Assembly: GCA_023421735.1 (NCBI GenBank)
Contig: JAEZSP010000051.1
Location: 1 to 64,000, forward strand
Source: Bacillota bacterium
GTDB lineage: Bacteria; Bacillota_A; Clostridia; Christensenellales; Aristaeellaceae
Reading direction: 5' to 3'
Length of the DNA stretch: 64,000 nt
Shown: positions 50,742 to 60,102 of the stretch, piece by piece
Layout: the number at the start of each line of letters is the position of its first letter
How positions within the stretch are numbered: the stretch's first letter is position 1
Notes under the pieces: generated by a model
Told to the model about the DNA's origin: nothing
Databases searched by the model: none
The model's input: only the letters and a program-made list of their open reading frames with translations
Program-made: the position numbers and the translations under genes

Positions 50742-51119
50742 ATGACAAACGAGAGATCAGGAAGGCCGCGCGCGGGAAATCCGTTCAAAAGGGCGTCGTG
50801 CCTGTTCTGTTTTTGTCCTATGTGCCGATGATCCTCCTGAATTTATGCAGGAGTTGGGATTTTTTTGCTGTCTCTTCCCCGGCATATTTGGTCATCACAT
50901 ATGCTCTTCCGACTTTTGCCAAAAGAATGGGTACCTGTGGAGATGGCTGTCTTGAATACGCTCGTCTATTGGTTCCTTGGGCCGTATTTCCGATTGGCGG
51001 AGGCGGGGCTTGCCATTGAGATATTCAAAGGCGAGAGTGCCGCGCAAGGCGCACCGGAGGAACAAGCGTCCGATGTAATCCAGGCGAATGTGTCGGAAGC
51101 GGAACCGAGTGCAGAGTAA
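50742..51119 (+). pseudogene. Decayed DUF975-like membrane protein gene, second
   Basis: It starts ATGACAAACGAGAGATCAGG, like the other copies. A shifted frame reads DKREIRKAARGKSVQKGVVPVLFLSYVPMILLNL. After a further shift, EMAVLNTLVYWFLGPYFRLAEAGLAIEIFKGES supplies the family ending, followed by an acidic tail. The central part with the AW...AF core is missing. At least two frameshifts and a deletion separate it from the intact copies. Confidence 0.68.
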
Positions 51120-51176
51120 ACGGCGGGAGATGATCCGGTCGCACCTGACCTTTCCCCACATTTAACATCTCCCCGC

Positions 51177-51204
51177 TTTACTTCCCCCGATTTCCGTCTA
51201 TAAT
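51177..51204 (+). promoter_or_regulatory. Promoter of ileS T-box leader
   Basis: TTTACT, 16-base spacer, TATAAT. Confidence 0.6.
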
Positions 51205-51207
51205 GAG

Positions 51208-51460
51208 ATCATACGAAAAGCAGCGACGGGGAGCGCCCGCCGTTCGTGCCCAGAGCGAGCCGGGGATTGGTGTAAGCCCGGCGGGCGGCGACGGCGTGGG
51301 AATCACCCTTGAGCCGCGCGCCGAACGGGGGTCAAGTAGGCGTAGCCGGGTGCGCCCGTTACAGCGTCGGTGCGTGATGGCGCGCCATGAGCGGGCCTTT
51401 TTAGGCCAATGTGGGTGGTACCGCGGAGCAATCCGTCCCTGTCTTGGGGCGGTTTTTTTC
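51208..51460 (+). ncRNA. T-box riboswitch (isoleucine), ileS leader
   Basis: The T-box sequence GGGTGGTACCGCG lies at 51413-51425. Stem I has CAGAGCGAG and the distal loop GGTGTAAGCC. The specifier reads ATC in GTGGGAATCACCC, an isoleucine codon. A terminator follows at 51433-51459: CCGTCCC pairs with GGGGCGG, then TTTTTTT. Uncharged tRNA-Ile should relieve termination. Confidence 0.93.
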
Positions 51461-51481
51461 ATTTTTGAGGGAGGATCAGCT

Positions 51482-54400
51482 ATGTTTGAAAAGGTTTCGA
51501 CCGACCTGAATTTCGTGAAGCGCGAAGAAGAGGTTTTAAAGTTCTGGAAGGAGCGCGGCATCTTCCAAAAATCCGTCGATCTGCGCGCGGGTTCCGACGT
51601 GTTTATGTTCTATGACGGCCCGCCGACCGCGAATGGCAAGCCGCACATCGGGCACATCGAGACGCGCGCGATCAAGGATTTGATCCCGCGCTTCCAGACC
51701 ATGAAGGGCAAACTCGTGCCGCGCAAGGCCGGCTGGGATACCCATGGCCTGCCGGTGGAGCTGGAGGTTGAAAAACAGCTCGGACTCGACGGCAAGGAAC
51801 AGATCGAGGCCTACGGCATCGAGCCGTTTATCCATGAGTGCAAAAAGTCCGTTTGGAAATATAAGGGCGAGTGGGAGCGGATGAGCGAACGCGTCGGCTT
51901 CTGGGCCGACATGGAGAAGCCCTATATCACGTACGAAAACGACTATATCGAGTCGGTTTGGTGGTCGCTCAAGCAAATCAGCGACAAAAACCTGCTGTTT
52001 AAGGGCCACAAGGTCGTGCCCTATTGCCCCCGTTGCGGCACCGCACTCTCGAGCCACGAGGTTTCACAGGGCTATAAGTCCGTGACGGAAAAATCCGCCG
52101 TGGTGCGCTTTCATGTCAAGGGCGAAGAGAATACGTTCCTCTATGCATGGACGACCACGCCGTGGACGCTTCCGTCGAACGTCGCCCTGTGCGTGAACCC
52201 CGAGGAGGATTATGCCCGCTTCCAAGCTGAGGGCAGAACCGTCATCATGGCCAAGGCGCTGGTCCCCTCCATTTTCGGGGAAACGCCCGTCGAGATCAAG
52301 TCTGTTGTGAAGGGCACGGCGCTTGAGGGTATGGAATACGAGCCGCTGTTCGATTTCCAAAAGGGGCTTGCCGACAAAAAGGCGTGGTACGTCGTGACAG
52401 ACGAGTACGTCACCATGACCGACGGCACGGGCATCGTCCACCAGGCGCCCGCGTTCGGCGAGGACGACGCGCGCGTGGGTAGAAAATATGACCTCCCCTT
52501 CCTCCAGCTCGTGGATGCCAAGGGCGAAATGTCCAAGGAGACGCCGTGGGCGGGCACATTCGTCAAAAAAGCCGATCCGATCATCCTCGCGGATCTCAAA
52601 AACCGGGGACTGCTCGTCGCCGCGCCGGAATTCACCCACGATTATCCCTTCTGCTGGCGCTGTGACACGCCGCTCATCTATTACGCGCGTGCCACGTGGT
52701 TCATCCGCATGACGGCGCTGCACGACGAACTGATGGCCTCGAACCGCGCTGTCAATTGGATGCCCGACAACATCAAGGAAGGCCGCATGGGCAATTTCCT
52801 CGACAACGTGCTCGATTGGGCGCTTTCCCGCGAGCGGTACTGGGGCACGCCCCTGCCCGTGTGGGTGTGCGATTGCGGACACACGCATACCATTGGCTCC
52901 ATCGCCGAGTTGAAGGAACTGGGCGAGAACGTGCCGGAGGACATCGAGCTTCATCGGCCCTATATCGACAAGGTGACCATCAAGTGTGAAAAATGCGGCG
53001 GTACCATGCACCGTACGCCCGAGGTCATCGATTGCTGGTACGATTCCGGCTCCATGCCATTCGCACAGCTGCACTATCCCTTTGAGAACAAGGAGCTGTT
53101 TGAGGAGGAATTCCCGGCGGATTTCATCTCGGAGGCAATTGATCAGACGCGCGGCTGGTTCTACGCGTTGATTGCCATCGGTACGCTGCTGTATGGACGT
53201 GCGCCGTTTGAAAACTGTATCGTCATGGGTCACGTCATGGATGCCGAGGGACGCAAGATGTCCAAACATATCGGCAACGTCATCGACCCGTGGGAGGTGC
53301 TCGACCGACAGGGTGCCGATGCCGTGCGCTGGTATTTCTATGCGAGCGCCGCACCGTGGCTGCCCACGCGCTTTTCGCACGATCTGGTGAGCGAACTGCA
53401 GCGTAGGTTCATGGGAACGTTGTGGAACACATACGCCTTCTTCACGCTCTATGCGTCCATCGATCAATACGACCCCACGAAGCAGAAGGCGAACCCCGAA
53501 GATTTCACGCTCATGGACAAGTGGGTGCTTTCGAAGCTCCATTCGCTCGTGAAATTCGTGGATGAGGGCATGCAGGATTACAAGATCACCGAGACCGCCC
53601 GCGCGATTGCCGCGTTCGTCGACGAGCTCTCCAATTGGTATGTGCGCCTCGGTCGCGAGCGGTTCTGGGGCAAGGGGCTCGCGGGCGACAAACTCGCCGC
53701 GTTTGAAACGCTGTACACGGTGCTCACGACCCTCTCCGGCGTCTGTGCGCCCTACATCCCCTTCATGGCGGAGTCGATGTACCAGAACTTGGTGGCAAAT
53801 CAGATTCCCGGCGCGCGAGAATCGGTACACCTGACGGATTTCCCGCAGGCCGATCTCACAAGGATCGACGAAAAGCTGGAAGCGGACATGGACGAGGTTA
53901 TGGCTGCCGTGCAGCTTGGACGCGCGTGCCGCTCCGCCGCGAACATCAAGGTGCGCCAGCCACTCTCAACGCTGTATGTAAAGGGCGCGGAATTGCCCGC
54001 CGCCGTTACCGAACTGATCGCGGACGAATTGAACGTGAAGAAGGTCGCCTTTGTCGATGATGCGCGGGCGTTCACCACCTATCGCCTAAAGCCGCAGATG
54101 CGCACCATTGGTCCCAAGTACGGAAAGCTGCTCGGGAAGATCGGCCAGATGCTCGCGACGCTCGACGGAAATGAAGTCGTAGATGCGTTTGCGCGCGGCG
54201 AGACAGTTTCATTTGAGATCGACGGGTCGCCCGTCGTGCTCGCAAAGGAAGATGTGCTCACCGAACCCATGCAGAAGCCCGGATTTGTCGCGGAAACCGA
54301 GGGCGATATGACCGTCGTGATCGATACGAATCTCACAGACGCGCTGATCGACGAAGGGTTTGTGCGCGAGGTCATCTCCAAGCTCCAGAACATGCGCAAG

Positions 54401-54598
54401 GACGCCGGCTTTGAGGTCGTCGACCGCATCGTGGTCACCTACGAGGCATCGCCCAGGCTCTCCGCCATCATCGAGGCGGGTGCCGAGGAGATCAAATCGG
54501 CCGTCCTCGCCGTGGAACTGAAGCCCGGCGCACAGGGCGAAGCCGTGCGCGAATGGAACATCAACGGCGAAACCGCCACGCTGGGCGTGGCGCGATAA
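51482..54598 (+). CDS. ileS: Isoleucyl-tRNA synthetase
   Basis: A 1038-residue class I synthetase. HIGH is in PTANGKPHIGHIE (55-58) and KMSKS is KMSKH (592-596). The editing domain lies in the central part (TTPWTLPSNVALCVNP; TGIVHQAPAFGEDD). The anticodon-binding domain has FVDELSNWYVRLGRERFW. A CEKC pair (about 502-505) sits in the catalytic insertion. Length and KMSKH fit the long, eukaryote-like (type 2, often mupirocin-tolerant) form. The start at 51482 follows GGGAGG. T-box controlled; terminator after the stop. Confidence 0.95.
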   Translation: MFEKVSTDLNFVKREEEVLKFWKERGIFQKSVDLRAGSDVFMFYDGPPTANGKPHIGHIETRAIKDLIPRFQTMKGKLVPRKAGWDTHGLPVELEVEKQLGLDGKEQIEAYGIEPFIHECKKSVWKYKGEWERMSERVGFWADMEKPYITYENDYIESVWWSLKQISDKNLLFKGHKVVPYCPRCGTALSSHEVSQGYKSVTEKSAVVRFHVKGEENTFLYAWTTTPWTLPSNVALCVNPEEDYARFQAEGRTVIMAKALVPSIFGETPVEIKSVVKGTALEGMEYEPLFDFQKGLADKKAWYVVTDEYVTMTDGTGIVHQAPAFGEDDARVGRKYDLPFLQLVDAKGEMSKETPWAGTFVKKADPIILADLKNRGLLVAAPEFTHDYPFCWRCDTPLIYYARATWFIRMTALHDELMASNRAVNWMPDNIKEGRMGNFLDNVLDWALSRERYWGTPLPVWVCDCGHTHTIGSIAELKELGENVPEDIELHRPYIDKVTIKCEKCGGTMHRTPEVIDCWYDSGSMPFAQLHYPFENKELFEEEFPADFISEAIDQTRGWFYALIAIGTLLYGRAPFENCIVMGHVMDAEGRKMSKHIGNVIDPWEVLDRQGADAVRWYFYASAAPWLPTRFSHDLVSELQRRFMGTLWNTYAFFTLYASIDQYDPTKQKANPEDFTLMDKWVLSKLHSLVKFVDEGMQDYKITETARAIAAFVDELSNWYVRLGRERFWGKGLAGDKLAAFETLYTVLTTLSGVCAPYIPFMAESMYQNLVANQIPGARESVHLTDFPQADLTRIDEKLEADMDEVMAAVQLGRACRSAANIKVRQPLSTLYVKGAELPAAVTELIADELNVKKVAFVDDARAFTTYRLKPQMRTIGPKYGKLLGKIGQMLATLDGNEVVDAFARGETVSFEIDGSPVVLAKEDVLTEPMQKPGFVAETEGDMTVVIDTNLTDALIDEGFVREVISKLQNMRKDAGFEVVDRIVVTYEASPRLSAIIEAGAEEIKSAVLAVELKPGAQGEAVREWNINGETATLGVAR

Positions 54599-54602
54599 CC
54601 CA

Positions 54603-54640
54603 AACGACCGCCTGTGGGGAACCATGGGCGGTCGTTTTTG
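54603..54640 (+). terminator. Terminator of ileS
   Basis: AACGACCGCC pairs with GGCGGTCGTT across a 14-base loop, followed by TTT. Confidence 0.8.
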
Positions 54641-54661
54641 CGCAAAAAAAAGTGCTCCGCG

Positions 54662-55057
54662 TCAGCGGAACACCTCCGGCCATTTCTTTTTTAAGTTGAT
54701 CGGCACGCGCGTCTTGTCGTCCAGAAAACAATGCTCGCTCTCTCCGGTGGCGATGAGCGCGCCCGTGGGCGTCTCCATCCGATAGGAGAATTTTGCGCGC
54801 GTGCCGCTCAGAAGATCGAGCGATGTATGAATGACGACGGTGTCGTCAAACAAAACGGGCTTCACATAGCGGCATGACACGGACAAGACCGGCATCACGA
54901 CCCCGCGTGCTTCCATTTCGCGGTAAGAAAATCCGCGTTTTTGCATCATGTCCATGCGCGCTTCCTCCATCCAGCGGATGTGGTTGGCGTGGTGGACGTA
55001 CTTCATGCCGTCCGTCTCGTAAAAATGCGCAATCCGAACATAGGATTCTTCAGACAT
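54662..55057 (-). CDS. Acyl-CoA/acyl-ACP thioesterase (YbgC/FadM-like)
   Basis: A 131-residue hot-dog fold thioesterase. The signature FYETDGMKYVHHANHIRWMEEARMDMM matches the 4-hydroxybenzoyl-CoA thioesterase pattern (Y.DTD..G.V.H..Y..W.E..R), with the catalytic Asp in ETDGM. It should hydrolyse an acyl thioester. Its start overlaps accA by eight bases, making it the last gene of the fatty-acid operon, so acyl-ACP is a plausible substrate. Confidence 0.88.
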   Translation of the reverse strand: MSEESYVRIAHFYETDGMKYVHHANHIRWMEEARMDMMQKRGFSYREMEARGVVMPVLSVSCRYVKPVLFDDTVVIHTSLDLLSGTRAKFSYRMETPTGALIATGESEHCFLDDKTRVPINLKKKWPEVFR

Positions 55058-55823
55058 CGCTCAAATCCCCGATCTTGCGGAACCGATCGTAGCGCTTTGC
55101 GGGATCGAGCGTCTTTACCGCCGCGACGATCTCGGCCTTCAGATTCTCGTAAAATTCATCGCTGCCCAAGTTCGCCTCGGGGATGATCCGCTCAATGATC
55201 CCAAGCTCCAACGCATCCTGCGCGGTGAGTTTGAGTGAATTTGCCGCGTCCGCCGCCCGTGCAGCGTCCTTCCAGAGGATGCTTGCGCAGCCCTCCGGCG
55301 AGATCACGGAATAGACGGCATTTTCGAGCATCCATACCTCGTCCGCGACGGCCAACGCCAATGCGCCGCCCGAGCCGCCCTCGCCGATCAGGATCGATAA
55401 AACGGGCACGTGAAGGCCGATCATCTCGACCAGATTTTCCGCGATGGCCTGACCCTGTCCACGCTCCTCCGCGCCAATGCCGCAGTACGCGCCGGATGTA
55501 TCGATGAGATTTACGATCGGAATACCAAACTTGTCCGCCTGTTTCATAAGCCGAAGCGCCTTGCGGTAACCCTCGGGATTGGGCGCACCAAAATTGCGCT
55601 CCATGCGCTCGCGGGAATTGCGCCCCTTTTCAATGCCGATCACAACGACGGGCAGGCCGCAAATGCGCGCCACGCCACCCACGATGGCGGGATCGTCCGC
55701 ATAACGACGGTCGCCATGCAGTTCAAAAAAATTCTCGAATAAGTGCGCGATATAGTCAACCGCCGTGGGCCGCCCGTTTGCGCGGGCGATTTTAACCCGG
55801 GCGTAAGCGGTCATTTCTTCCAT
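55050..55823 (-). CDS. accA: Acetyl-CoA carboxylase carboxyltransferase alpha subunit
   Basis: A 257-residue crotonase-fold subunit. Conserved parts are YIAHLFENFFELHGDRRYADDPAIVGG, NFGAPNPEGYRKALRLMKQADKFGIPIVNLIDTSGAY and IGEGGSGGALALAVADEVWMLENAVYSVISPEGCASILWKD. It lacks the N-terminal helical region of about 60 residues found in Bacillus and E. coli AccA, as in other short clostridial forms. With AccD it transfers the carboxyl group from biotin to acetyl-CoA, giving malonyl-CoA. It overlaps accD by 13 bases. Confidence 0.95.
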   Translation of the reverse strand: MEEMTAYARVKIARANGRPTAVDYIAHLFENFFELHGDRRYADDPAIVGGVARICGLPVVVIGIEKGRNSRERMERNFGAPNPEGYRKALRLMKQADKFGIPIVNLIDTSGAYCGIGAEERGQGQAIAENLVEMIGLHVPVLSILIGEGGSGGALALAVADEVWMLENAVYSVISPEGCASILWKDAARAADAANSLKLTAQDALELGIIERIIPEANLGSDEFYENLKAEIVAAVKTLDPAKRYDRFRKIGDLSDV

Positions 55824-56686
55824 AAATCGCCCTCCCCGTAGACGCCCAGCAGGTTTGAAAGCGTCTCCCGCTGCCGACCGCGCGGCACGATGGCGTCCAC
55901 GAAGCCGTGCTCGATCAAAAATTCGGACGTCTGAAAGCCAGCCGGGAGCTTTTTGCGGCTCGTCTGTTCAATGACGCGCGCACCTGCAAAGCCGATGGTC
56001 GCACCGGGCTCGGCCAAAATGACGTCGCCCTCCATGGCGAACGACGCTGTGACGCCGCCCGTGGTGGGGTCTGTCAAAACCGCGATGTAAAATAACCCCG
56101 CGTCCGCATGCCGCCTGACCGCGGCAGACGTCTTCGCCATCTGCATCAGGGAGACAATGCCCTCCTGCATGCGTGCGCCGCCGGACACCGTGAAGCCGAC
56201 GACCGGGAGATTTTCGGATGTCGCCAATTCAAAGATCCGCGTGATCTTCTCGCCGACAGCAGCGCCCATGGAACCCATCATGAAGTTTGCTTCCATGGCG
56301 AATACGGCGCAATGGCGTTCCAAAATCGCGCCTGTTCCACAGACGACGGCACTTTTTTCTCCGGAGGCGTTGCGCGCCGAATCGAGCTTGCCCTCGTACC
56401 CGGGGAATTCCAAAACGTCCCGACTCATGAGGTAGGCGTCCGTCTCGGTGAAGCTGTTTTCGTCGAGGATGAACTTGAGCCGCTGGCGCGCACCCATCCG
56501 AAAGTGATAGCCGCAGTCGCAGACCTTGTTCATCTCCCACAACCGGGTCAGCTCAATTTGCTTGTGGCAGTTGGGGCAAGTCTGCGTCGGCTCATTTTCG
56601 GCGGCGGCAACGGGCGGCGGCGCTGCATGGCGCCCGCCTTTTTCCAGCTCGTTTTTGGCCTTGTTTAAAAATTGCAGTAAGGGCAT
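55811..56686 (-). CDS. accD: Acetyl-CoA carboxylase carboxyltransferase beta subunit
   Basis: A 291-residue subunit with an N-terminal zinc ribbon and crotonase fold (AVFAMEANFMMGSMGAAVGEKI; VSGGARMQEGIVSLMQM; DPTTGGVTASFAM). The zinc site reads CPNC then VCDCGYHF: the second knuckle is CxC, while AccD usually has CxxC, so one residue is missing. It forms the carboxyltransferase with AccA. The start overlaps the accC stop by one base (TAATG). Confidence 0.95.
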   Translation of the reverse strand: MPLLQFLNKAKNELEKGGRHAAPPPVAAAENEPTQTCPNCHKQIELTRLWEMNKVCDCGYHFRMGARQRLKFILDENSFTETDAYLMSRDVLEFPGYEGKLDSARNASGEKSAVVCGTGAILERHCAVFAMEANFMMGSMGAAVGEKITRIFELATSENLPVVGFTVSGGARMQEGIVSLMQMAKTSAAVRRHADAGLFYIAVLTDPTTGGVTASFAMEGDVILAEPGATIGFAGARVIEQTSRKKLPAGFQTSEFLIEHGFVDAIVPRGRQRETLSNLLGVYGEGDLWKK

Positions 56687-57999
56687 TATGCTTTATCCTT
56701 TTTGAAGAAATTGAGGTCGTATGTGCCATCCTTGAAGCGCGTATCGGCGATGATATCGATCTGTTCTTCAATGTTGTTCGAAACGCCGTCGATCACCAAT
56801 TCGCACAGCGCGGCGTAAAGTTTGCGCAGCGCCTCCTCGCGTGTGCCGGCATAGACGATCAGCTTTCCGAGAAGTTGGTCGTAATGGGGCGAAACGGTGT
56901 AGCCCGTTACGAGGAACGTGTCGAACCGCACAAACGGTCCGCCCGGCACGTGTAAAAACGTGACCTTGCCCGGCATCCGGGCGTTAATGCGGCATTCGAT
57001 GGCGCTGCCGCGAATGCGCACGTCGTCTTGCATAAAGTTGAGCGGGATTCCAGCCGCCACGCGAATCTGCCACTTGACCAGATCGTAGGCCGTCAGCGCC
57101 TCCGTCACCGTGTGCTCCACCTGAAGGCGCACGTTCATCTCCATGAAGTAGAAATTCCCGTCCTGCGCGCGCAGAAACTCCAGCGTGCCTACGCCCACGT
57201 AGCCAACCGCCATCACCGCATCGACGACCTTTTTCATGATCGCCTCGCGTTCGTCGCGCGTCACGACCGGGGAAGGCGATTCCTCGATCAGTTTCTGGTG
57301 GTTCTTTTGGACGGAACAGTCGCGCTCGCCCAAGCACACGCAATTGCCCAGTTCGTCCGCGACGATCTGGAATTCGATATGCTTGGCGGGATTGACGAAT
57401 TTTTCCATGTAGACCGCGCCGTCGCCAAACGCCGCCTTGCCCTCCGCCGTGGAAGACAGGTACGCGTTTTCAAGTTCGGATTCGCTGCGCACAAGCCGGA
57501 TGCCCCGCCCGCCGCCGCCTGACCGCGCCTTGAGCATAACGGGATAACCGATGGTTTCCGCCGCTTCGCGCGCGGACGCCAGCGTTGGTAAAACGTCCGT
57601 CCCGGGGATCACGGGCAGGCCTGCGTTCGCCATCAGCGCCTTGATGCGCGATTTATCGGACAGATTTTCCATGTTCTCGACGCTCGGGCCGATGAACACG
57701 ATTCCGTTTTTCTCGCACAGCGCGGCAAAGTGCGCGTTCTCGGACAGAAAGCCGTATCCGGGATGGATGGCCTGCGCGCCGGCAACCAGCGCGGTGGAAA
57801 CGATGCGCTCCTCGTTCAGATAGCTTTGTGTCGCGGACGCCGCGCCGATGCAGAAGCTCTCGTCCGCCAACGCGACGTGAAGCGCCTCCCGATCCGCCTC
57901 GGAAAACACCGCGACGGTGGAAATGCCCATCTCTTTGCATGCGCGAATGATGCGCACGGCGATTTCGCCGCGATTCGCGATCAGGATTTTTGAAAACAT
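56686..57999 (-). CDS. accC: Biotin carboxylase
   Basis: A 437-residue ATP-grasp enzyme that carboxylates biotin on AccB. Signatures are KILIANRGEIAVRIIRACKEMGI, IHPGYGFLSENAHFA, VMLKARSGGGGRGIRLV, GERDCSVQKNHQKLIEE and FYFMEMNVRLQVEHTVTE (MNxRxQVEH). Full length for the family. It starts directly after the fabZ stop. Confidence 0.97.
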   Translation of the reverse strand: MFSKILIANRGEIAVRIIRACKEMGISTVAVFSEADREALHVALADESFCIGAASATQSYLNEERIVSTALVAGAQAIHPGYGFLSENAHFAALCEKNGIVFIGPSVENMENLSDKSRIKALMANAGLPVIPGTDVLPTLASAREAAETIGYPVMLKARSGGGGRGIRLVRSESELENAYLSSTAEGKAAFGDGAVYMEKFVNPAKHIEFQIVADELGNCVCLGERDCSVQKNHQKLIEESPSPVVTRDEREAIMKKVVDAVMAVGYVGVGTLEFLRAQDGNFYFMEMNVRLQVEHTVTEALTAYDLVKWQIRVAAGIPLNFMQDDVRIRGSAIECRINARMPGKVTFLHVPGGPFVRFDTFLVTGYTVSPHYDQLLGKLIVYAGTREEALRKLYAALCELVIDGVSNNIEEQIDIIADTRFKDGTYDLNFFKKDKA

Positions 58000-58416
58000 T
58001 TAAGCCCCCACGATGGCGAAGGAGAACTCCGCCGTCAGGCAGATTTTGCCGCCTACGCGCGCCGCACCTTCGCAAAAGCGAAAGACGCCCTTCTCGCGGA
58101 CGATATGCACCTCGGTTTCGATGACGTCCCCGGGACGCACAGGCGTTCGAAACCGCGCCTTGTCGATGCCCGTGTACATCGGCGTCTTATTCCCGTCGAG
58201 CGCGTCCTTGAAAAGAACGCACGCCGACTGCGCCAGGATCTCGCACAGAATCACGCCCGGCACAACGGGGTTTCCCGGAAAGTGCCCGCGCAGAAAGAAC
58301 TCATCGCCCCGAACGGCATACGTACCCCGCGCGGTTTCGCCGTCGAGTACCGCCGCATCGAGCAGCAGCATGTCGTCCCGGTGCGGGATGATCGCCTTGA
58401 TCTCTTCTCTCGTCAT
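58000..58416 (-). CDS. fabZ: 3-Hydroxyacyl-ACP dehydratase
   Basis: A 138-residue hot-dog fold dehydratase with IIPHRDDMLLLDAA, the catalytic His in GHFPGNPVVPGVILCEILAQSA (H...P...G....E) and a typical strand end (FRTPVRPGD). It dehydrates 3-hydroxyacyl-ACP in each elongation cycle. The start at 58416 overlaps the accB stop as ATGA; the open frame further upstream is antisense-like noise inside accB. Confidence 0.96.
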   Translation of the reverse strand: MTREEIKAIIPHRDDMLLLDAAVLDGETARGTYAVRGDEFFLRGHFPGNPVVPGVILCEILAQSACVLFKDALDGNKTPMYTGIDKARFRTPVRPGDVIETEVHIVREKGVFRFCEGAARVGGKICLTAEFSFAIVGA

Positions 58417-58838
58417 GCATCCACCTTGACGCGCATGAGCACGTGTCCGAAGTCGACCACCTGCTGGTTGCCCGCGCAGACCTCGACAACGGTACCCGTC
58501 ACGTCCGATGTAATCTCGTTCATGAGCTTCATCGCCTCGATGATGCACAGAACGTCGCCCTTTTTCACCCGGTCGCCCACCTTGACATAGGGATCGGCGT
58601 TTTCCGCGGGTGCGGTGTAGAACACTCCGACCATGGGCGATGTGACGTCTGCGACGCCCGCCTCCGATTTCACCGTTGCTTGCTGGACAGGCGCGGCGGC
58701 CGCCGCGACCATCACGGGCGCAGCTTGCTGCGCGCCCATTTCAAAGCGCACGCTCTTTCCGTCCTCGGTGATTTCAAGCGCAGTCAACCCCAGCTCGCGC
58801 ATGAGTCCCGCATATTTTCTGATGTTCGTTTCTTCCAT
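58413..58838 (-). CDS. accB: Biotin carboxyl carrier protein
   Basis: A 141-residue protein. The N-terminal region (1-35) and an Ala/Pro/Val linker precede the biotinyl domain, with EAMKLMNE at 101-108 and the biotinylated Lys104. The domain also has the usual VTSPMVGVFYTAPAEN thumb loop. It carries carboxybiotin between AccC and AccAD. It might also serve other biotin-dependent partners, but that is speculation. Confidence 0.96.
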   Translation of the reverse strand: MEETNIRKYAGLMRELGLTALEITEDGKSVRFEMGAQQAAPVMVAAAAAPVQQATVKSEAGVADVTSPMVGVFYTAPAENADPYVKVGDRVKKGDVLCIIEAMKLMNEITSDVTGTVVEVCAGNQQVVDFGHVLMRVKVDA

Positions 58839-58847
58839 GTGATCACC

Positions 58848-60098
58848 TCATTTTGCAGCTGATTCGGTCGGCACGCCGCGGAATGCCAGGCTGGCGTTGT
58901 GCCCGCCGAAGCCGAAGGAGTTGGAAACAGCGAGGGTCAGTGCTCTCTTTTTCGCGGTCAGCGGCGTGACATCCAAATCGCATGCCGGATCGATCTCGAG
59001 CAGGTTAATGGTCGGCGGAACGATGCCGTCCCGAATCGCCAGCACACTTGCGATCGCCTCTACTGCGCCCGCCGCACCGAGCATGTGCCCGGTCATGGAC
59101 TTCGTGGAACTGACGGAGGCGCCCTGTGCCGCGTCGCCCAGTGCCAATTTGATTGCCAGCGTCTCTGCCGCGTCGTTTAAGGAGGTGCCGGTGCCGTGCG
59201 CATTGATGTACACGCTGTCCGCGTCGGTATAGCCCGCTTCCGCCATGGCGTCCTTCATTGCGCGTGCGCCGCCCATGGCATCCGGCCTGGGTGCGGTGAT
59301 GTGGTGCGCATCGCAGGTCGAGCCGTAGCCCGCAACTTCTGCGAATATGGTGGCCCCGCGCGCCTTCGCATGCTCGTATTCTTCCAGCACGACGCAGCCA
59401 GCGCCCTCGCCGATCACGAAGCCAGCGCGACGCCTGTCAAAGGGCAAGGATGCCGCATCCGGGTCTTCCGATGTGGTGAGTGCCTGCATGTTGATGAATC
59501 CCGCGACGCCGATCTCGGTGATCGACGCTTCCGCGCCGCCCGCGATGATGGCGTCGGCATAGCCGTGGCGGATGGCCCGGAGCGCTTCGCCGATGGCGTT
59601 CGAGCCGGAGGCGCACGCGGTCACGGAGGGCATTGCCGCGTTCTGGCAATCGTATTTAATGGCAATCATGCCGGAGGCGATGTTAGAAATCATCATCGGC
59701 ACAAAGTACGGTGATACGCGCCGCGGTCCCTTTTCCATCAGTTTTTTATACTCGTTGGAAAGCGTCTCCAATCCGCCGATGCCGCTTCCGAAGTACACGC
59801 CGACGCGCTCCGGCGCGAGTGTGCCAATGACACCCGACTGCTCGACCGCTTCCATTGCCGCCGCGATCGCGTACTGCGCGTAGCGGTCGGTGCGGTTGAG
59901 TTCGGATTTATCGAGGTAAGCGCGCGGATCAAAGTCCTTGACTTCTGCCGCGAGCTTTGCCTTGTAGTTTTCGGTGTCGAACCGCGTAATCGGTCCGATG
60001 CCGTTTTTTCCTGCGCACATCGCCTGCCACATCGCCTCGACGCCGAGGCCGACGGGCGTGATTACTCCCATGCCCGTGATGACAACTCTTCGATTCAT
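58848..60098 (-). CDS. fabF: 3-Oxoacyl-ACP synthase II
   Basis: A 416-residue condensing enzyme. It has catalytic Cys162 in VTACASGSNAIGEA, the two His in INAHGTGTSLND and KSMTGHMLGAAGAVE, and the C-terminal NSFGFGGHNASL. It extends acyl-ACP with malonyl-ACP. It lies four bases from fabG. The initiating synthase fabH is not in this cluster. Confidence 0.97.
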   Translation of the reverse strand: MNRRVVITGMGVITPVGLGVEAMWQAMCAGKNGIGPITRFDTENYKAKLAAEVKDFDPRAYLDKSELNRTDRYAQYAIAAAMEAVEQSGVIGTLAPERVGVYFGSGIGGLETLSNEYKKLMEKGPRRVSPYFVPMMISNIASGMIAIKYDCQNAAMPSVTACASGSNAIGEALRAIRHGYADAIIAGGAEASITEIGVAGFINMQALTTSEDPDAASLPFDRRRAGFVIGEGAGCVVLEEYEHAKARGATIFAEVAGYGSTCDAHHITAPRPDAMGGARAMKDAMAEAGYTDADSVYINAHGTGTSLNDAAETLAIKLALGDAAQGASVSSTKSMTGHMLGAAGAVEAIASVLAIRDGIVPPTINLLEIDPACDLDVTPLTAKKRALTLAVSNSFGFGGHNASLAFRGVPTESAAK

Positions 60099-60102
60099 AC
60101 GA

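Larger units (their letters stand above)
51120..51481. other. ileS leader region
   Basis: 362 bases holding the promoter, T-box RNA and ileS ribosome site. No protein gene is supported; the open frame from 51203 runs through the structured leader. Confidence 0.8.
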
